A DNA stretch of 64,000 bases. Origin: Clarkia xantiana subsp. parviflora. Lineage: Eukaryota; Streptophyta; Magnoliopsida; Myrtales; Onagraceae. The translations under genes and the position numbers were made by a program. The stretch lies in NCBI GenBank assembly GCA_036873135.1, contig JAPTYO010000015.1:8225683-8289682 (forward strand), in the 5' to 3' direction. This document shows, in pieces, positions 35,401 to 46,476 of the stretch. The notes under the pieces are model-generated. The model was not told the DNA's origin, searched no databases, and saw only the letters and a list, made by a program, of their open reading frames with translations. The first letter of the stretch is position 1, and each line of letters starts with the position of its first letter.

Positions 35401-35598
35401 GCCATTTCAATCGTATCTTAATGAAACTGAAGATAAATTCTTTAATAATTGCAACAATATCTACTTCATTATTTCATATATATAAATGTAATTTTGGTTA
35501 CTAAACATTTATTTGCTTTGATAAATTCAATAATTTAATCATTTTATTTATATATTCAAACTTGATTTGCATTAAGAAAACAAAAAACATCATATCAT
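32497..35598 (+). repeat. Higher-order duplication within the array (1,557 bp, three units)
   Basis: Units at 32497, 33012 and 33533 recur in the same order at 34054, 34569 and 35084. Shared private variants (GTATTTATATTGCCGACC, ACAACACGGGCGGGATTT) and nearly identical sequence mark a recent segmental duplication inside the array. Confidence 0.85.
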
Positions 35599-37038
35599 TG
35601 TTGGTTATCTGTCCAATTCGGGTTCGTATTTATGTTTCGGACCTCGTAAACACGTCAGAACCACAAACGGATTTTACCGCTAGGGGTGAGCTCGGGACGG
35701 GCGGGCTTTTTCATAAGCCCGAGCCCGAAAATTTCGGGACATAATTTTTTAGCCCGAGCCCGATCCCGAAATTGAGAAAATGTCCCGCCCGAGTCGGGAT
35801 ATTGGGATTTCGGGACTGGCTCGTGTTAGCCCGAATATTAATTAAAAAATCTGGAAAAATATTTCAAACATGGTAATTAATCTGTAGTCTATTGTTATTT
35901 GTGGATATTTAGAAATTTCGGCATCAAATGCTACTATTAGCTCAATTTGTGTATATTCATAAAGAGAAAATCCACAAATTCACCCTATTTAAGAAGTAAG
36001 AAGAGCAGTTTATTATTCTTACCAGAAAAGTTGACCGACCCAATTGCGAAATGGAGTAATCTGGTCGACTGGAAGTCGCCTTCGCTGAGCCGAGTTTCCG
36101 AGTCGGAGGGGTGAAGTGAATTTGAGCGAGAGAAGTCTGCTGGCTGAGCGAGAGAGGGGGCTGAGAAGTGAGATCTAAATTAGCCTAGGTCACCTATTCT
36201 AATTATTGATGGTATGCGGCAATTTTTTTTTTGTTTCTACCGAGGGAAGGTTCACTAGGTTTCTTTTGTTTTAACTGTAGTATAACTATGGTTATGTTAA
36301 AAATGTATATATGGTTAAATATACTCGGGCGGGCTCGGGACTTTTGGGTTTTTGAAAGAAAAAAAAAAGCCCTAGCCCGACTTAGAAAGTAAAGTCCCGC
36401 CCGTTCGGGCTCGGGCCAATTTTCGGGACGGGATTTTCAGGTCGGGCTCATCGTGATTTCGGGCTAGTCGGGTCTTCTGCTCAGCCCTATTTACCGCGGT
36501 CACCCCGGTCAAAACGGTCCGGATGCGCGCAGCACCCGGATTGGGACTTCCGGCATGGTCCGGACTGTCGACTGTCACCGCGCGCTTACCCCTGTTATTT
36601 TTACTAAGTATGAGAAGTCAGTGCGTATATAACCAACCTCGATGTCGGTAAGCGTTTCCCTTTAAACCGGCATCAAACCACATAAAACTGGGTACGGTTC
36701 TCGGGTTTCCTATAAATAGGGACCTAGACCTCCCATTTGCCAACTGAACTCGAAACTTTCCCAAATTGGCTATTTGTGCTCTGACCTCTCTCTACATACT
36801 TTCTCTCTCTAGATCGTTACTTAAGCATCAGAGAGGGCTCAACCAGCGCTACCCCCCCTCTCCATGTTGGTTATTGCCCGTTTTGCAGGACCCGACACGT
36901 GAGAAGTTGAGACCAGAGCCGGAGCCGGATCTGGGGACAGACGATTGCGACATGCTGATAGGAGTCCCTACTTGTGTGCACATCCAATCCGCCCGAAGAG
37001 AACAACCCGAGGTGTCCCAGGTGGAAACAACCTCAACA
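35599..37038 (+). mobile_element. 5' LTR of element G, with a hAT insertion
   Basis: TG start at 35599 (the 14th array unit) to CAACA at 37038, followed by a PBS. Without the hAT and one TSD copy it is about 620 bp. TATAAATA lies near 36711, and a CT-rich leader (CTCTCTCTAGATCG) follows, as in E and F. Confidence 0.8.
35681..36489. mobile_element. Non-autonomous hAT element, source of the array's hAT part
   Basis: 809 bp with near-perfect terminal repeats TAGGGGTGAGC / GCTCAGCCCTA and an exact 8-bp duplication TTTACCGC at 35673-35680 and 36490-36497. Sub-terminal GGGCGGGC/GCCCGAGCCCG repeats are present. No transposase. It matches array units up to GAGAAAATG and then differs, so either this copy or the array version has lost or gained internal DNA. 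Confidence 0.9.
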
Positions 37039-37040
37039 CT

Positions 37041-37058
37041 TGGCGCCGTCAGCGTGAT
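37041..37058 (+). other. Primer binding site of element G
   Basis: TGGCGCCGTCAGCGTGAT two bases after the LTR. It shares its first ten bases with the PBS of A, B, C and F. Confidence 0.65.
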
Positions 37059-37089
37059 TCGAGCAAGAAGCCGCTCCATACCGCAAGCT

Positions 37090-39168
37090 ATGACAGGCAG
37101 ATGTACGAAGAAGGCGGGGGCAAGCATGCCGAAGCCGACGAGAAGCCAACCAGGACATTCTCACATTCCAGATGCAAAATCTACCGCCTCATCTGTGCCA
37201 ACCGCAAATGTGCCTTCCGCACAGCACGGTCCCGAAGTTCAGAACAATGTACCAATGCACGAGTTCGAGCGAAGGACGGAGATGAATGAAGAGTTCCCAT
37301 CCGGGATGCCAGCTGACGAAGTGCAGCAACAAGTTATGGCACACAATCAACCTCTTCCTGATGACTTTAGTCCATCGGAAGAAAGAAGAAATCATGTTCG
37401 TTGGAAGAAAACCACAGCCAACAAGCAGAAGCCGACAACAAGTCAGCAAGATCTTTCGCACATGCATAAAGAGATGTCCGCTGCATCCTCCATGCCAACA
37501 AGCAGTGTGCCTTCCGCACAGCATGGCCTTGAAGTCCAGAATACGACGTACATTGCATCCCATTTGGAAAAGATGGCAAACGTACATGTGATCCATGGAG
37601 ACTTTGATGCTGGACACGAGAAGTCATACGAGCAAGAAGTGTACGTTGCAAAGACAGTGCACAAGTCCCATGATGCCGTCATGAAGGATGCCGCCATAAA
37701 AGATGTCGTTGGTCTCTCATCAAAGGACAGAAAGCACATTGTGCACCACGACTCCTTGGTCATAACCACGCAGAAGGTGACAAGAAGTCAACTTGGATCC
37801 TCCCACATGTTTGTTGCCACATCCAATGCCTTCTTCATGCCAACAAGAAGTGCACCCTTCGCACAGTACGACCAAGGATTCTACAATGCAAAGCATGTTA
37901 CACCCCCGCTGGGATTTGAGCCTAAGAAGCACATCAATGAAGAGTTTCCTTACGGGATGCCAGAAGAAAGAGTCCCCCAATACGAAGGTGTCAACCCGCT
38001 ACCACCTGTCACTCCTACCATGATGGCCGCATTCGAAGAGCTGCTTGCATTCCGAAAGATGCAAAGGAACCAAGGATATGCCCCGCCACCACCACCACCT
38101 CCGCATCCAAACAATGGAAAAACCGAGGAGAGAAGAGCAATATCCCGAGACACAAGCCATCAAGACACACCGCACCAAGGAGTAGGGGGCAATACACGGA
38201 AGCTACCTTCCAGTACCGACAAACAAGGCAATGAGTTGCGCGCTCATACAACCCGTATATGATAGCACAACACCAAGAAGGGACATGGAGACAACCTCCA
38301 ACCTCTCGCTCAAAAATGCACAAGGAAGGTTCTTACACGATGACAAGCCAAGACGATGGTGACATCCGTCACAAGGAGGGATGGAGAAAACCTGTAGATG
38401 ACGATGATGTCCCAATCGCGGGACTTACAACAAGAACCTTGAAGGCAATAATTGAGGAAAAGATAGACGCGTCCTGGAAAAAGAGACAACAAAAACAAAA
38501 GAGGCCATTCCAGTCAGACGTCCAAATGCTCAAAAAGACCAATCCCGCAAAATATGTTCCATTGAACACACTGCTGTCTGTCATCTTGAAAGAGATGAAG
38601 GAGACCAAGCTGTGGAAAAAAGCCCTCTAATTTTTGCAAGGGCCCATTGGGAAAAGATGAAAGCAAATGGTGTGAAAATCACGAAGTGTATGACCACGAG
38701 ACGGAAAGCCGTGTTGGATTAAGGTTCCATGTAAACAGCCTCATCTCAAAAGGAGAAATGAAGAAGTATATCGACCAAAGCAATAAGCATCAAAAGAAGT
38801 CTCATGTGGAGTCTTCAGGAAAATGCAAAGGAAAAGAAAAGGCGAATGATAATCCGCCTCTCGCGAAGCGTGGGAAAAACAACGTCATTCATGAAACCAA
38901 TTATGACGACTTCTACAGTCCTTGGAGCATGAAGGTGGAAGAAACAAATGTCAAACTCTCGGAAAACAAGCTTCCCCGTCCACTTGAGCCAATGACTGCC
39001 TTCCTTGGCAAGAACATTGAAGAACAGTGCAAGCACCATAAAACTGGGGAGCATAACACCAACATTTGTTCATCCCCAAAGGTGGAGATTGAAGAGCTCA
39101 ACATGCTAGATGCACTGAGGAAATATGTGGCACGTGGCAGAATCAACTTGCCGACAATTCACCTATGA
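37090..39168 (+). pseudogene. Gag-derived ORFs of element G (no pol)
   Basis: The ATG at 37090 (52 nt after the LTR) opens 390 codons to 38262. The region repeats a module three times (PSAQHGPEVQN, PSAQHGLEVQN, and a weaker copy) and contains a displaced piece resembling the linker before protease (NVHVIHGDFDAGHEKS, KDRKHIVHHDSLVITT). It ends with a gag segment like F's (TPTMMAAFEELLAFR). Frameshifted continuations follow at 38259-38630 (RPFQSD...PLNTLLSVILKEMKE) and 38647-39168, with two knuckle-like motifs (CENHEVYDHETES and CKHHKTGEHNTNIC). Protease active site, RT, RNase H and integrase are absent. It is a shuffled, non-autonomous relative of F. Confidence 0.7.
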
Positions 39169-40892
39169 AGACGTCAAACACATCATCAATCCCTTTATCT
39201 CTATTTTTTGCATATCTACTTTAAGTCTTCTTAGATTAAGTACAACTTATGCTTATTGGCCTTAGTACTTTTCGAAAAGAGCGATCAGTTGACGCCTTCC
39301 TGTAATCCGTTGTACGAACTCCAAGTATCTAATGAAGATTAAATCTGCTTTCGTAGGTACCTTATTGCACTATGCTCATTACTTTGGAATAAAACCAAAA
39401 GCAACGCACATATTAATCGTGTCAACAACACAAGCTATCGCACTAGGAACAACAAACGGCTTAGGCCATACAACACCCATATGTCTATTATCAACACCAA
39501 GCATCGCCCTCAAAAGACGATCTCTCCTACTTAAACAAGGGCCAGGTAACACGCATTATTGCTAAAGGTAAACTCATGTATGAGGTAACAACTTCACAAC
39601 AGCACTACTATGAATAAAGCAAACCACTCGAGTAGGACATCTACTCAGGGTAGCCTGATTTAGTCAAAACAAAATCCAAGCTGAACGAAACAGACTAGTC
39701 GCGAATAGTCTGATTCAGTCATATTGGCATTGCAGGCGATAGAGCCATATGAAGAGATTTATAACTCCATTCTATTCCCTGACCAGTATATATCTCAAAG
39801 TATTGCGACTAATTTGAGACAGGTTATATGTACATCCAAGAGATGTCTCAATGTCACACCTTATCTAGAGAACAACACTAGGAGGAGCTGTATGCAACAC
39901 TCTCTGGAATTCTCTATCTATGGATATTCTACTTAGGCATCTAAGCCAAGTAATGGTCGTGTATATATCATTTGCATCATCACAACAAGTCTCCAAGTTA
40001 ATTATAACTCGCGACATCTCAGCGAATATTATACTCAAACATCAGCTCTTCCCTTGGAAACAATACCAATCAACGATCATATATACGTATATCCTGTTCT
40101 GAATCCAGGGAGTGGCTATGAACATGAGGATTTGCCTCTAACCAGAGATGTCACAGCATGTCATTTTCTAGAAAAGAACATGGGGTTTGTCTTTATAAAG
40201 AGGGTACCTCAACATGCCACTTTTGATAGTAGGTCTTGGTGTTAATCCAAGATATTGTTTGTAGATGATGCCACTTGAACGGTCGTCATTTTGAGTAGAG
40301 AATTTCTATAAGTTCCTTCTTTGATAGATAATCCGCAAGTTGTCATTGCGTCATGTAAGTTGGCTGTGTTCATAGAGCGATGGCTATGCGTTGTTGGCAC
40401 CTTCTTGAGATAGATGTCCATTTATGAATGGAGAAATAAACTCCTTATTGGTGTAGAGATGCAAGTATCATCCACTATATGTAGTTGCAGTATGCTGTCT
40501 TTGAAAATATCTTGGGTTTAACTCCAAGTTTTTGATTCTATGATGACGCCTTTTGATGTAGTCATCAATATAAGTAGATTGTTGTTGATGATTAAGCGTC
40601 GTCATAACGCGTAATAGTTTTTTGCTTGTTGATAGCATAATATCTTGGATTGTTGATGTAGATAATAAGCACGTAGTTTTGTTACTTCGCGTTTAATCCA
40701 AAAATAGCGTGCAAGACATAGATATGTACCTACAAACGTAGATTGACTTTATTAGATACTTGCGCGTATTTTTTTTCCGAGAAGGTGCCAATTGATCATT
40801 CCTTCTTAAAACACGTAAATGCGATTATACTAGAAACATTTGGAATGGAAATGCGCGAAGTATTCTGAAAGATAGTTATTTCTCCTGCTTCA
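39169..40892. other. Noncoding meeting zone of elements G and F
   Basis: No gene seen. The G side (AAGTATCTAATGAAGATTAA... near 39320-39356) matches the F side on the opposite strand (near 40730-40770), so both 3' regions are homologous and converge here. No LTR or polypurine tract was found in between. Confidence 0.5.
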
Positions 40893-43800
40893 TTATAGCT
40901 GGTTTGATGACGATGTCGCGGAGTCGATTGCAACAAATCGCCTTAATGCACCTAGCGCGATGCATTCTTCAATCTCCCGCCTTAGTGGTAGACACATGTT
41001 TGTGTTGTGCCCCCAAGTTTTGTGGTACTTGCACCATTCCTTGATGTTGTTGCCCAAGAAAGCTGTCCTGGGAACAAGTGGACTTGGGAGCTTGTTTTCA
41101 AGTAGGTTGACGTAAATGTCTTCTGCAACCGTGTTTAGTGGTGTGAAGATGTTGTCGATATCGATGCTTGCGCCTTCCGGTTTGTTCGTTTTTGCTCGAA
41201 CTCCTTTGTCCCAACTGAGGGGTGTACCCCACCTCAGTTCTTGCTCGCACAAGATTGCTGTCTCAAGCTTATCCTTTAGATCTGCCATGGTTTTTGTTGT
41301 TCGCCATCCATGAGTTCGTCCGAAGAGAAGGAAAGATCTGGCGTTCATGTTTGCATAGAACACGCTTATCACTTCTTCTCTTGTTGCTTTCGCCGAGGAG
41401 GCGTTAGAAGCGAATCTGATGAAGTATTCCATGATTGGCTCGCCTTCTCCCTGCTTGACGAGCCATATCTGGTGCCATGGCGAATACTGGATGTTTTCTT
41501 GTAGGTTCCAAACTGTAACAGCTTGTTCCACCATTTGTATCTTTCTTTCATCAACAACTTTCTGCCTTTTGAAAGAATTTATCATTGCCACATGGAATTG
41601 GTGCTTTGCTCTCAAGGCATTGACGTAACAACGTCTTGCGGTTATCTGGTTGCCTAGCACTTCCCCAATCCCATGGTCCGTAGGGAACTTCATCTTTTGG
41701 TGGACAGTGGAGGGCACGATCACGTAGGGGTTGATCGTTGTTCGTCCCAAGATTCCGTTATAGGCCCCGAGAGATTCTACAACGACGAAAGTGACGTTGA
41801 CATGCAATGCTCTCCACCCTTGGCCAAGGATGACAGGAAGCGTGATTGTACCCAGGGGTTGTGTAGCTGCTCCGGCGAAGCTGACTAGCGAGAAGGTTCC
41901 TGGGTTCAAATCTTCCTAGTTGCTCTAGGACTTTGACATGTAGAATGTCAGCGGAGCTTCCACCATCGACGAGGATTCTTTTTACATCGTATCCGTCAAT
42001 GTCCATGGTTATGACTAAAGCGTCATCGTGAGGGTAAACGATATGCTTTAAGTCTTCCCTGGAAAATTGGATGACCGCGTCCTCTTGCTCCGGTTGTTTG
42101 CGCTTTCCGTATTTTGGCAATGTTGCTGCTTGGGATGCATAAATATCCCGAGCATTAGACACTTGTCCTCCGGCGGCAGGTCCTCCGTGTATGACGTTGA
42201 TTACACCTCGCTTAGCTGGCGGAGGGTTGTCATTGACCTTCTCTTTTCCCTTGTTTCCTCTTTTTGATGACTCTGCTTGAGCCTTTCTCGGGGGGTTGTC
42301 GCCTTGATCGACAAACTGCTTCAATTCGCCTTTGAGGACGAAGTTGTTAATGCGAAAGCGTAGACTGACACAGCTGTCGGTCTCGTGGCCGAAGACCTCG
42401 TGGTTTTCACACCACTTGTCCTTGTCTCTCCCCATTGGGCCTTTTCTGAATATGTTTGGCTCTTTCCACATATTCGCGTCCTTCATCTCTCTCAATATTA
42501 CAGACAGCGGGGCATTCAAAGGAATGCAGTCGGCAAGATTTACTTCCTTTGGCTTCTGAAAATCTCCTTGAAAAGGTCTTTTCGGCTGAGGTTTCCAATT
42601 TCTTCCTTGTTGACCACTTGAGTGTGGTTTTGGTTGGTTCTGCTTTGGATTTTCTTTTGCCTTTGCCGCAGAGATTTTTGCCTTGTTCTGACTTCTGAAC
42701 CTTTCGAGGTCCACGTATTCTTTTACTCTTGCGGCTAGCTCCTCCATGGTTTCGGCTGGGCGCTTTGCCATCTTTTCTGCTAAGGCATAGCCTCTTCGTC
42801 CGAGGTTTCGAATGAACGCTCAAACAATCTCTCCTTCAGTCAGGTTCCCTTGAATATCAGAGATATTCTGGCTGAAGCGGACGTAGTAGTCGGCGAGAGA
42901 TTCTTCGTTTTGTTGTTGGACGTCGTCCAGAGCATTTGACCCATTTAGCAATGTGCGCTCGCCAATGTATCGATGAATGAATTTAGCCTTCAGGTCCGCC
43001 CATGAAGTGACGCTTCCGCATGGCAGCGAGAAGAACCAGTGTGCTGCAGTCCCGGCAAGAGTTTGTGAAAACGTCATTGCGAAGTGGTGTGGGTTCTTTG
43101 TTCTGCCTAGCAGAGAGGCCTCGTGCTTTTTCACGTGTTCCACTGGATCTCCTTTTCCACGGTAGAGGTCTCCTCCAATTCGATACAGTGCGTCTGGGAC
43201 ACGACTGTTCAACAGGTGGTCCGCGAACGGATGTGATGCCCTTTCTTCAAGTGCGTGCATACCCTTCATCTTTTCTTCCTTCATTTTCTTCTCCACCATT
43301 TCTTCTAACATCTCGGCGGTAAACCCTTTTACCGGTTCAGCGTAACCTGTTGAAGGATTTTACCGACCATTGTTGTGGTAGATGTCAGATTGATCTCTGC
43401 TTGTGGCCTGGAAGGGATCATCCCTCGTTGGCTGCTGTGGGTGGTAGAATGGGGGCTGCCTTTCATTCCTCCAATGACGGGCTCCTTGGGAAGGAGTGTA
43501 TGACTGTGCAGCTTCATGTCTTGCGTGTTGGTTTCTGCCCTGGAAAGGATTGCCATGGCGAGTAGTGTCTTGCGACACCTCTCTTGCTGGCGCGGCATGC
43601 TCTTGGTTAGTTGGAGGTGGTTGAGCAGCATATCCTTGGTTTTTTAGAGACTCACGGAATGCGAGTAACTCTTCCAATGCAGCCATCATTGCTGGAGTAA
43701 CGGTGGGCATTGGGTTTGCTCCCGTTCTTTGTTCGCCTTGCGGCATTTCCGTCTGAGACTCCTCTTCATTCACCTCTGGCTCGAAACCAGGTGGAGGTGA

Positions 43801-44025
43801 GTGATGCTCGTTCCTTGGCTCTTTGTGCTGTGCGTCGGGCACATTGTCAGTTGGCAAAGATGAAACTACGGAAGTAGCTCTTGGAATGTGGGAGGGTCCC
43901 GACTGACTTCCGGCTGGCATTTGGCCTCCTGTTCTTTTGTTTGCTGGGGACTTCTTGGGACGTCAGGGCCTTTTCCTTATGTTTCTTGTGTTCACCTCTT
44001 CGGGAGGTTTGCGATCACTCGTCAT
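40893..44025 (-). pseudogene. Gag-protease-gag2 reading frame of element F (no pol)
   Basis: The ATG at 44025 is about 30 nt after the PBS. In-frame stops at 43963 (TGA), 43360 (TAA) and 42820 (TGA) interrupt one gag frame; a one-base shift near 41900 follows. Order: Pro/Gln-rich N part, capsid-type region (WADLKAKFIHRYIGERTLL), knuckle ([14 protein letters not shown]), linker [11 protein letters not shown], protease [13 protein letters not shown]. After ARRCYVNALRAKH homology to the usual RT approach ends. A second gag-like segment (EGEPIMEYFIRFASN...KDKLETAI) and a second knuckle (CKYHKTWGHNTNMC) take its place, ending at 40893. RT, RNase H and integrase are missing. G shares the second-knuckle block, so the arrangement is inherited. 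Confidence 0.78.
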
Positions 44026-44056
44026 GATTTTGCGGTATGGTAGCTTCTTGTTCGAA

Positions 44057-44074
44057 TCACGTAGACGGCGCCAA
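44057..44074 (-). other. Primer binding site of element F
   Basis: Minus-strand TTGGCGCCGTCTACGTGA following the LTR end CAACA. Confidence 0.7.
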
Positions 44075-44830
44075 TGTTGCTTCCGGGATGAACTGGGTCG
44101 TGGGGACGCGTCTGTTCGTATGGTTGTGCGGGTTTTCGGGCTGTAACCCTTCGTCTGGAAGAGGTTTGAGCCACTGACGAGTGTTCGGTTGACTCCCGTA
44201 AAGGTCTGTGTCTCAAGGCGCGGTTGTGTCTCGGGGGGTGTCTGAGTCTCGGAAAGGTAGTGACCTGTGCACAAGTCTGAACGTCTGGGCGACGATTCCT
44301 GCACAAAGGACCAATGCTAGCACGGAGAGGGGGGGTGGTGCTAGCGGAGCCCTCTCCGAAGCTTAAGTCACTATAGGGCTAAAAGAGTAATTTCTAGAGA
44401 GAGAATATTTCTAGAGAGAAGTCAGAGCTCAAAATACCAAAGTTGGGCAAATGAGAGGATGTGTGAAAATGGGTGGCCAAGGCCTCCTATTTATAGGCTT
44501 CCTTGGGACCGGACCCGGTTTTAAAGCGGTTTAATGACGGTTCAAAAGCAAGCGGTAACCGTCACCCGTATTGGTAATGCGCGAACTTGACTTCTCTACA
44601 CGTAACGGTAATCGCGGAAACGGTAATCGCACGATACCCGCAATGCAATCCGGACGTCCGGATTGCAAGCAACCCGGTCGTCCGGGTTGCAATGCAATCC
44701 GGAGGTCGTAAATGCGTTTCCGGACCGTTTTGACCCTTTGGGAGACGTTTTACAAGTTGTGATGTGATTTTCGGCATGTTTGCGAGGCCCGAAATGTAAA
44801 TACGAACTCGAATTGGACACATATCCATCA
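44075..44830 (-). repeat. 5' LTR of element F
   Basis: 756 bp, TGATGGATATG...GAAGCAACA on the minus strand. Homologous to E's LTR but with extra GGTCGTCCGGATTGCA-type repeats. It sits in an intron of the C48-like gene. The base run AATTC (44831-44835) would be one target duplication copy; its partner was not found. Confidence 0.85.
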
Positions 44831-44925
44831 AATTCAATCTGACATTTTATTGTTAACATAAGCATCTAGCTAAGACAACTACATTGTAGGTATCTAAATT
44901 TAAATATCATTGCGAACGTACTCAC

Positions 44926-46317
44926 CATTCTTGTGCATACACTCCATCTTCGAGAAAAATTATCCTTGCATATATCAACATAGTATATAGCCTTATTTGG
45001 TGCAGGAAATACCACCAGGTGCCAGTGTCTATTATCTTCATTGATAGGAATCTATATCTACAGAGGCATTTATGCAACGTACTAACTGAAGTAATATTTA
45101 ATGAAACTAATATACGAATATAACAATATATGCAAAATCCTAACCTTATCACATCCAGTAAGTGAATTGTCCATGTAAAAGGATAACGTATTCCATATAT
45201 TGCCAAAATTCTCTCCGGAATCTATTTGTCTTTTCAACATTAAGAAAGTACTTGTCAAATAACTGAATTCATTTAAATTGAACGTAGAGTTAACAAAATT
45301 ACCTTAACCCATGTAGGCAGATGCTATGAAGGCAAAGCTCCATCCTTCTTCCTTTTGATGGGTTCCGATGGAATCGTTAGCCCCGTTAACAGCCAATGGA
45401 CGGCGAGTAGGTCCGGTGGGCCTCGTGAAAAGCCTGGAAGGCTCAAAGGCCCAGTACGAAGGGTCCCGACTTCAACGGTCCCGATATATGAGCTGAATGC
45501 TCCCGACGAGAAGCCCCTGAGTAGGCCCCGATATGCCTTAGTAAAGGCCCCGATAATAAGGCCCCGCGGAGGCTGGACCTGTCTCGTGAGACAAAGGGTC
45601 CTGGATGGTGACCTAGAATGAAGACAACTCTGGAGTCCCCGACAGAAGTTGGGACTTGTGATCAGAGGATAAGACCGAGAAACCCGCCTACTAAATAGAG
45701 TAGTGGGAAGACGGTTAAAGATATATAGATAAACTCCCCCGAGATACGCAGGGCGTGCCCGAGATACTCGGAGAGTGGGCAAGATACGCGGAGCGTGGGG
45801 CGAGATATATGGAATCCTGAACGAGATATACGGAATCATAGCGAGATATGCGGAATCATGGGTAAAACGGCCAATCACGGTCACAGGTAACTGAGTAGCT
45901 TCCCCTCCCATATATAGAAGGAAGTTACCTCAGAAAACCATCTATCTAATACGCACTTAGATTACTGCTGCCACCCCATTGATCGTATACTCATTTAAGC
46001 ATCGGAGAGAGATTCTGGGTCACCACCCAGGTCATCCCCTTTTGCAGGATTACGCGGAGCCTAGGAGTCCAAGCCTTCCGTCAAGGACGTAACAGAGCTT
46101 CGCCCGTGATCCAACACCTTGGCTTTTGGGTAAACATTAAGCCTACGACATCAATTATTTGAGTGCAATTTCAAATGTATAACTCCAATCTAAATAAAAA
46201 AAAACTTAAAATTATACTTGTCCAAACATTACCGTGCCATCCATCAGAGCATAGGGTCTCGCAGTCAGCAAGCACTCCCGTGACAAAGTCACGTAGTCAT
46301 GCACAAACAAATTCTGC
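44926..46317 (-). pseudogene. Ulp1/C48-type cysteine protease-like gene, fragments
   Basis: Minus-strand exon pieces. One is 46317-46233, open, after a TTGCAG acceptor and ending at GTAATG. The second reads NVYPKAK at 46137-46117 and continues as EEGWSFAFIASAYM at 45350-45310 once the solo LTR is removed. A third is near 45280-45155. The fourth, about 45067-44926, contains PINEDNRHWHLVVF and AIYYVD, the His-containing block typical of Ulp1 proteases, ending at GTGAGT. The Asp and Cys part should follow downstream but element F sits there and it was not found. Exact boundaries of the third exon are unresolved. It may be a host gene or one carried by a transposon. Such proteases cut SUMO-type conjugates. 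Confidence 0.6.
45356..46116 (+). mobile_element. Solo LTR of the B family
   Basis: 761 bp from TGATGGGTTCC to GATCCAACA, a plus-strand relative of B's LTR with no PBS or internal region. Flanks CCTTT (45351-45355) and CCTTG (46117-46121) are a 4/5 match target duplication. It lies inside an exon of the C48-like gene. Confidence 0.88.
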
Positions 46318-46427
46318 CTGCAACAACTAACATACAGTTATATTACAATAACTACTAAATTGCCCACATCTTTAAATTCAAAAGATTATATAATTCAAAG
46401 CAAACTACAACTAATTGTGACTCAAAC

Positions 46428-46467
<40 letters not shown>
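46122..46467. other. Intron and flank of the C48-like gene, with a 35-A run
   Basis: Apart from the exon at 46233-46317 this is AT-rich noncoding DNA. A run of about 35 A lies at 46431-46465, immediately before the MULE's target duplication. Confidence 0.6.
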
Positions 46468-46468
<1 letters not shown>

Positions 46469-46476
46469 ATATTAAA

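Larger units (their letters stand above)
27257..35598 (+). repeat. ~515-bp tandem array built from an LTR start plus hAT 5' part (13 units)
   Basis: Units begin with TGTTGGATATCTGTCC at 27766, 28275, 28776, 29297, 29820, 31994, 32497, 33012, 33533, 34054, 34569 and 35084. The first, at 27257, lacks six bases. Periods are 501-523 bp. Each unit is about 115 bp of LTR start, the sequence TTTACCGC, then TAGGGGTGAGC and about 390 bp of hAT-like DNA. The 14th unit (35599) runs on into a complete hAT copy and the rest of an LTR. Short ORFs repeated in each unit are by-products. A Helitron interrupts unit 6. Confidence 0.92.

Noticed and set aside
27257..35598. CRISPR-like regular repeats
   Set aside because: Units are ~515 bp of transposon DNA without unique spacers, in a plant genome.
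27257..35744. Repeated 60-90 codon plus-strand ORFs (MLDICPIR..., MQQYLLH...) in the array
   Set aside because: They recur because the DNA unit recurs, cross the LTR/hAT junction, and show no domain.
36766..37089. Extension of G's gag ORF upstream into the LTR
   Set aside because: It covers the LTR end and the PBS, so it is not coding; the ATG at 37090 is the sensible start.
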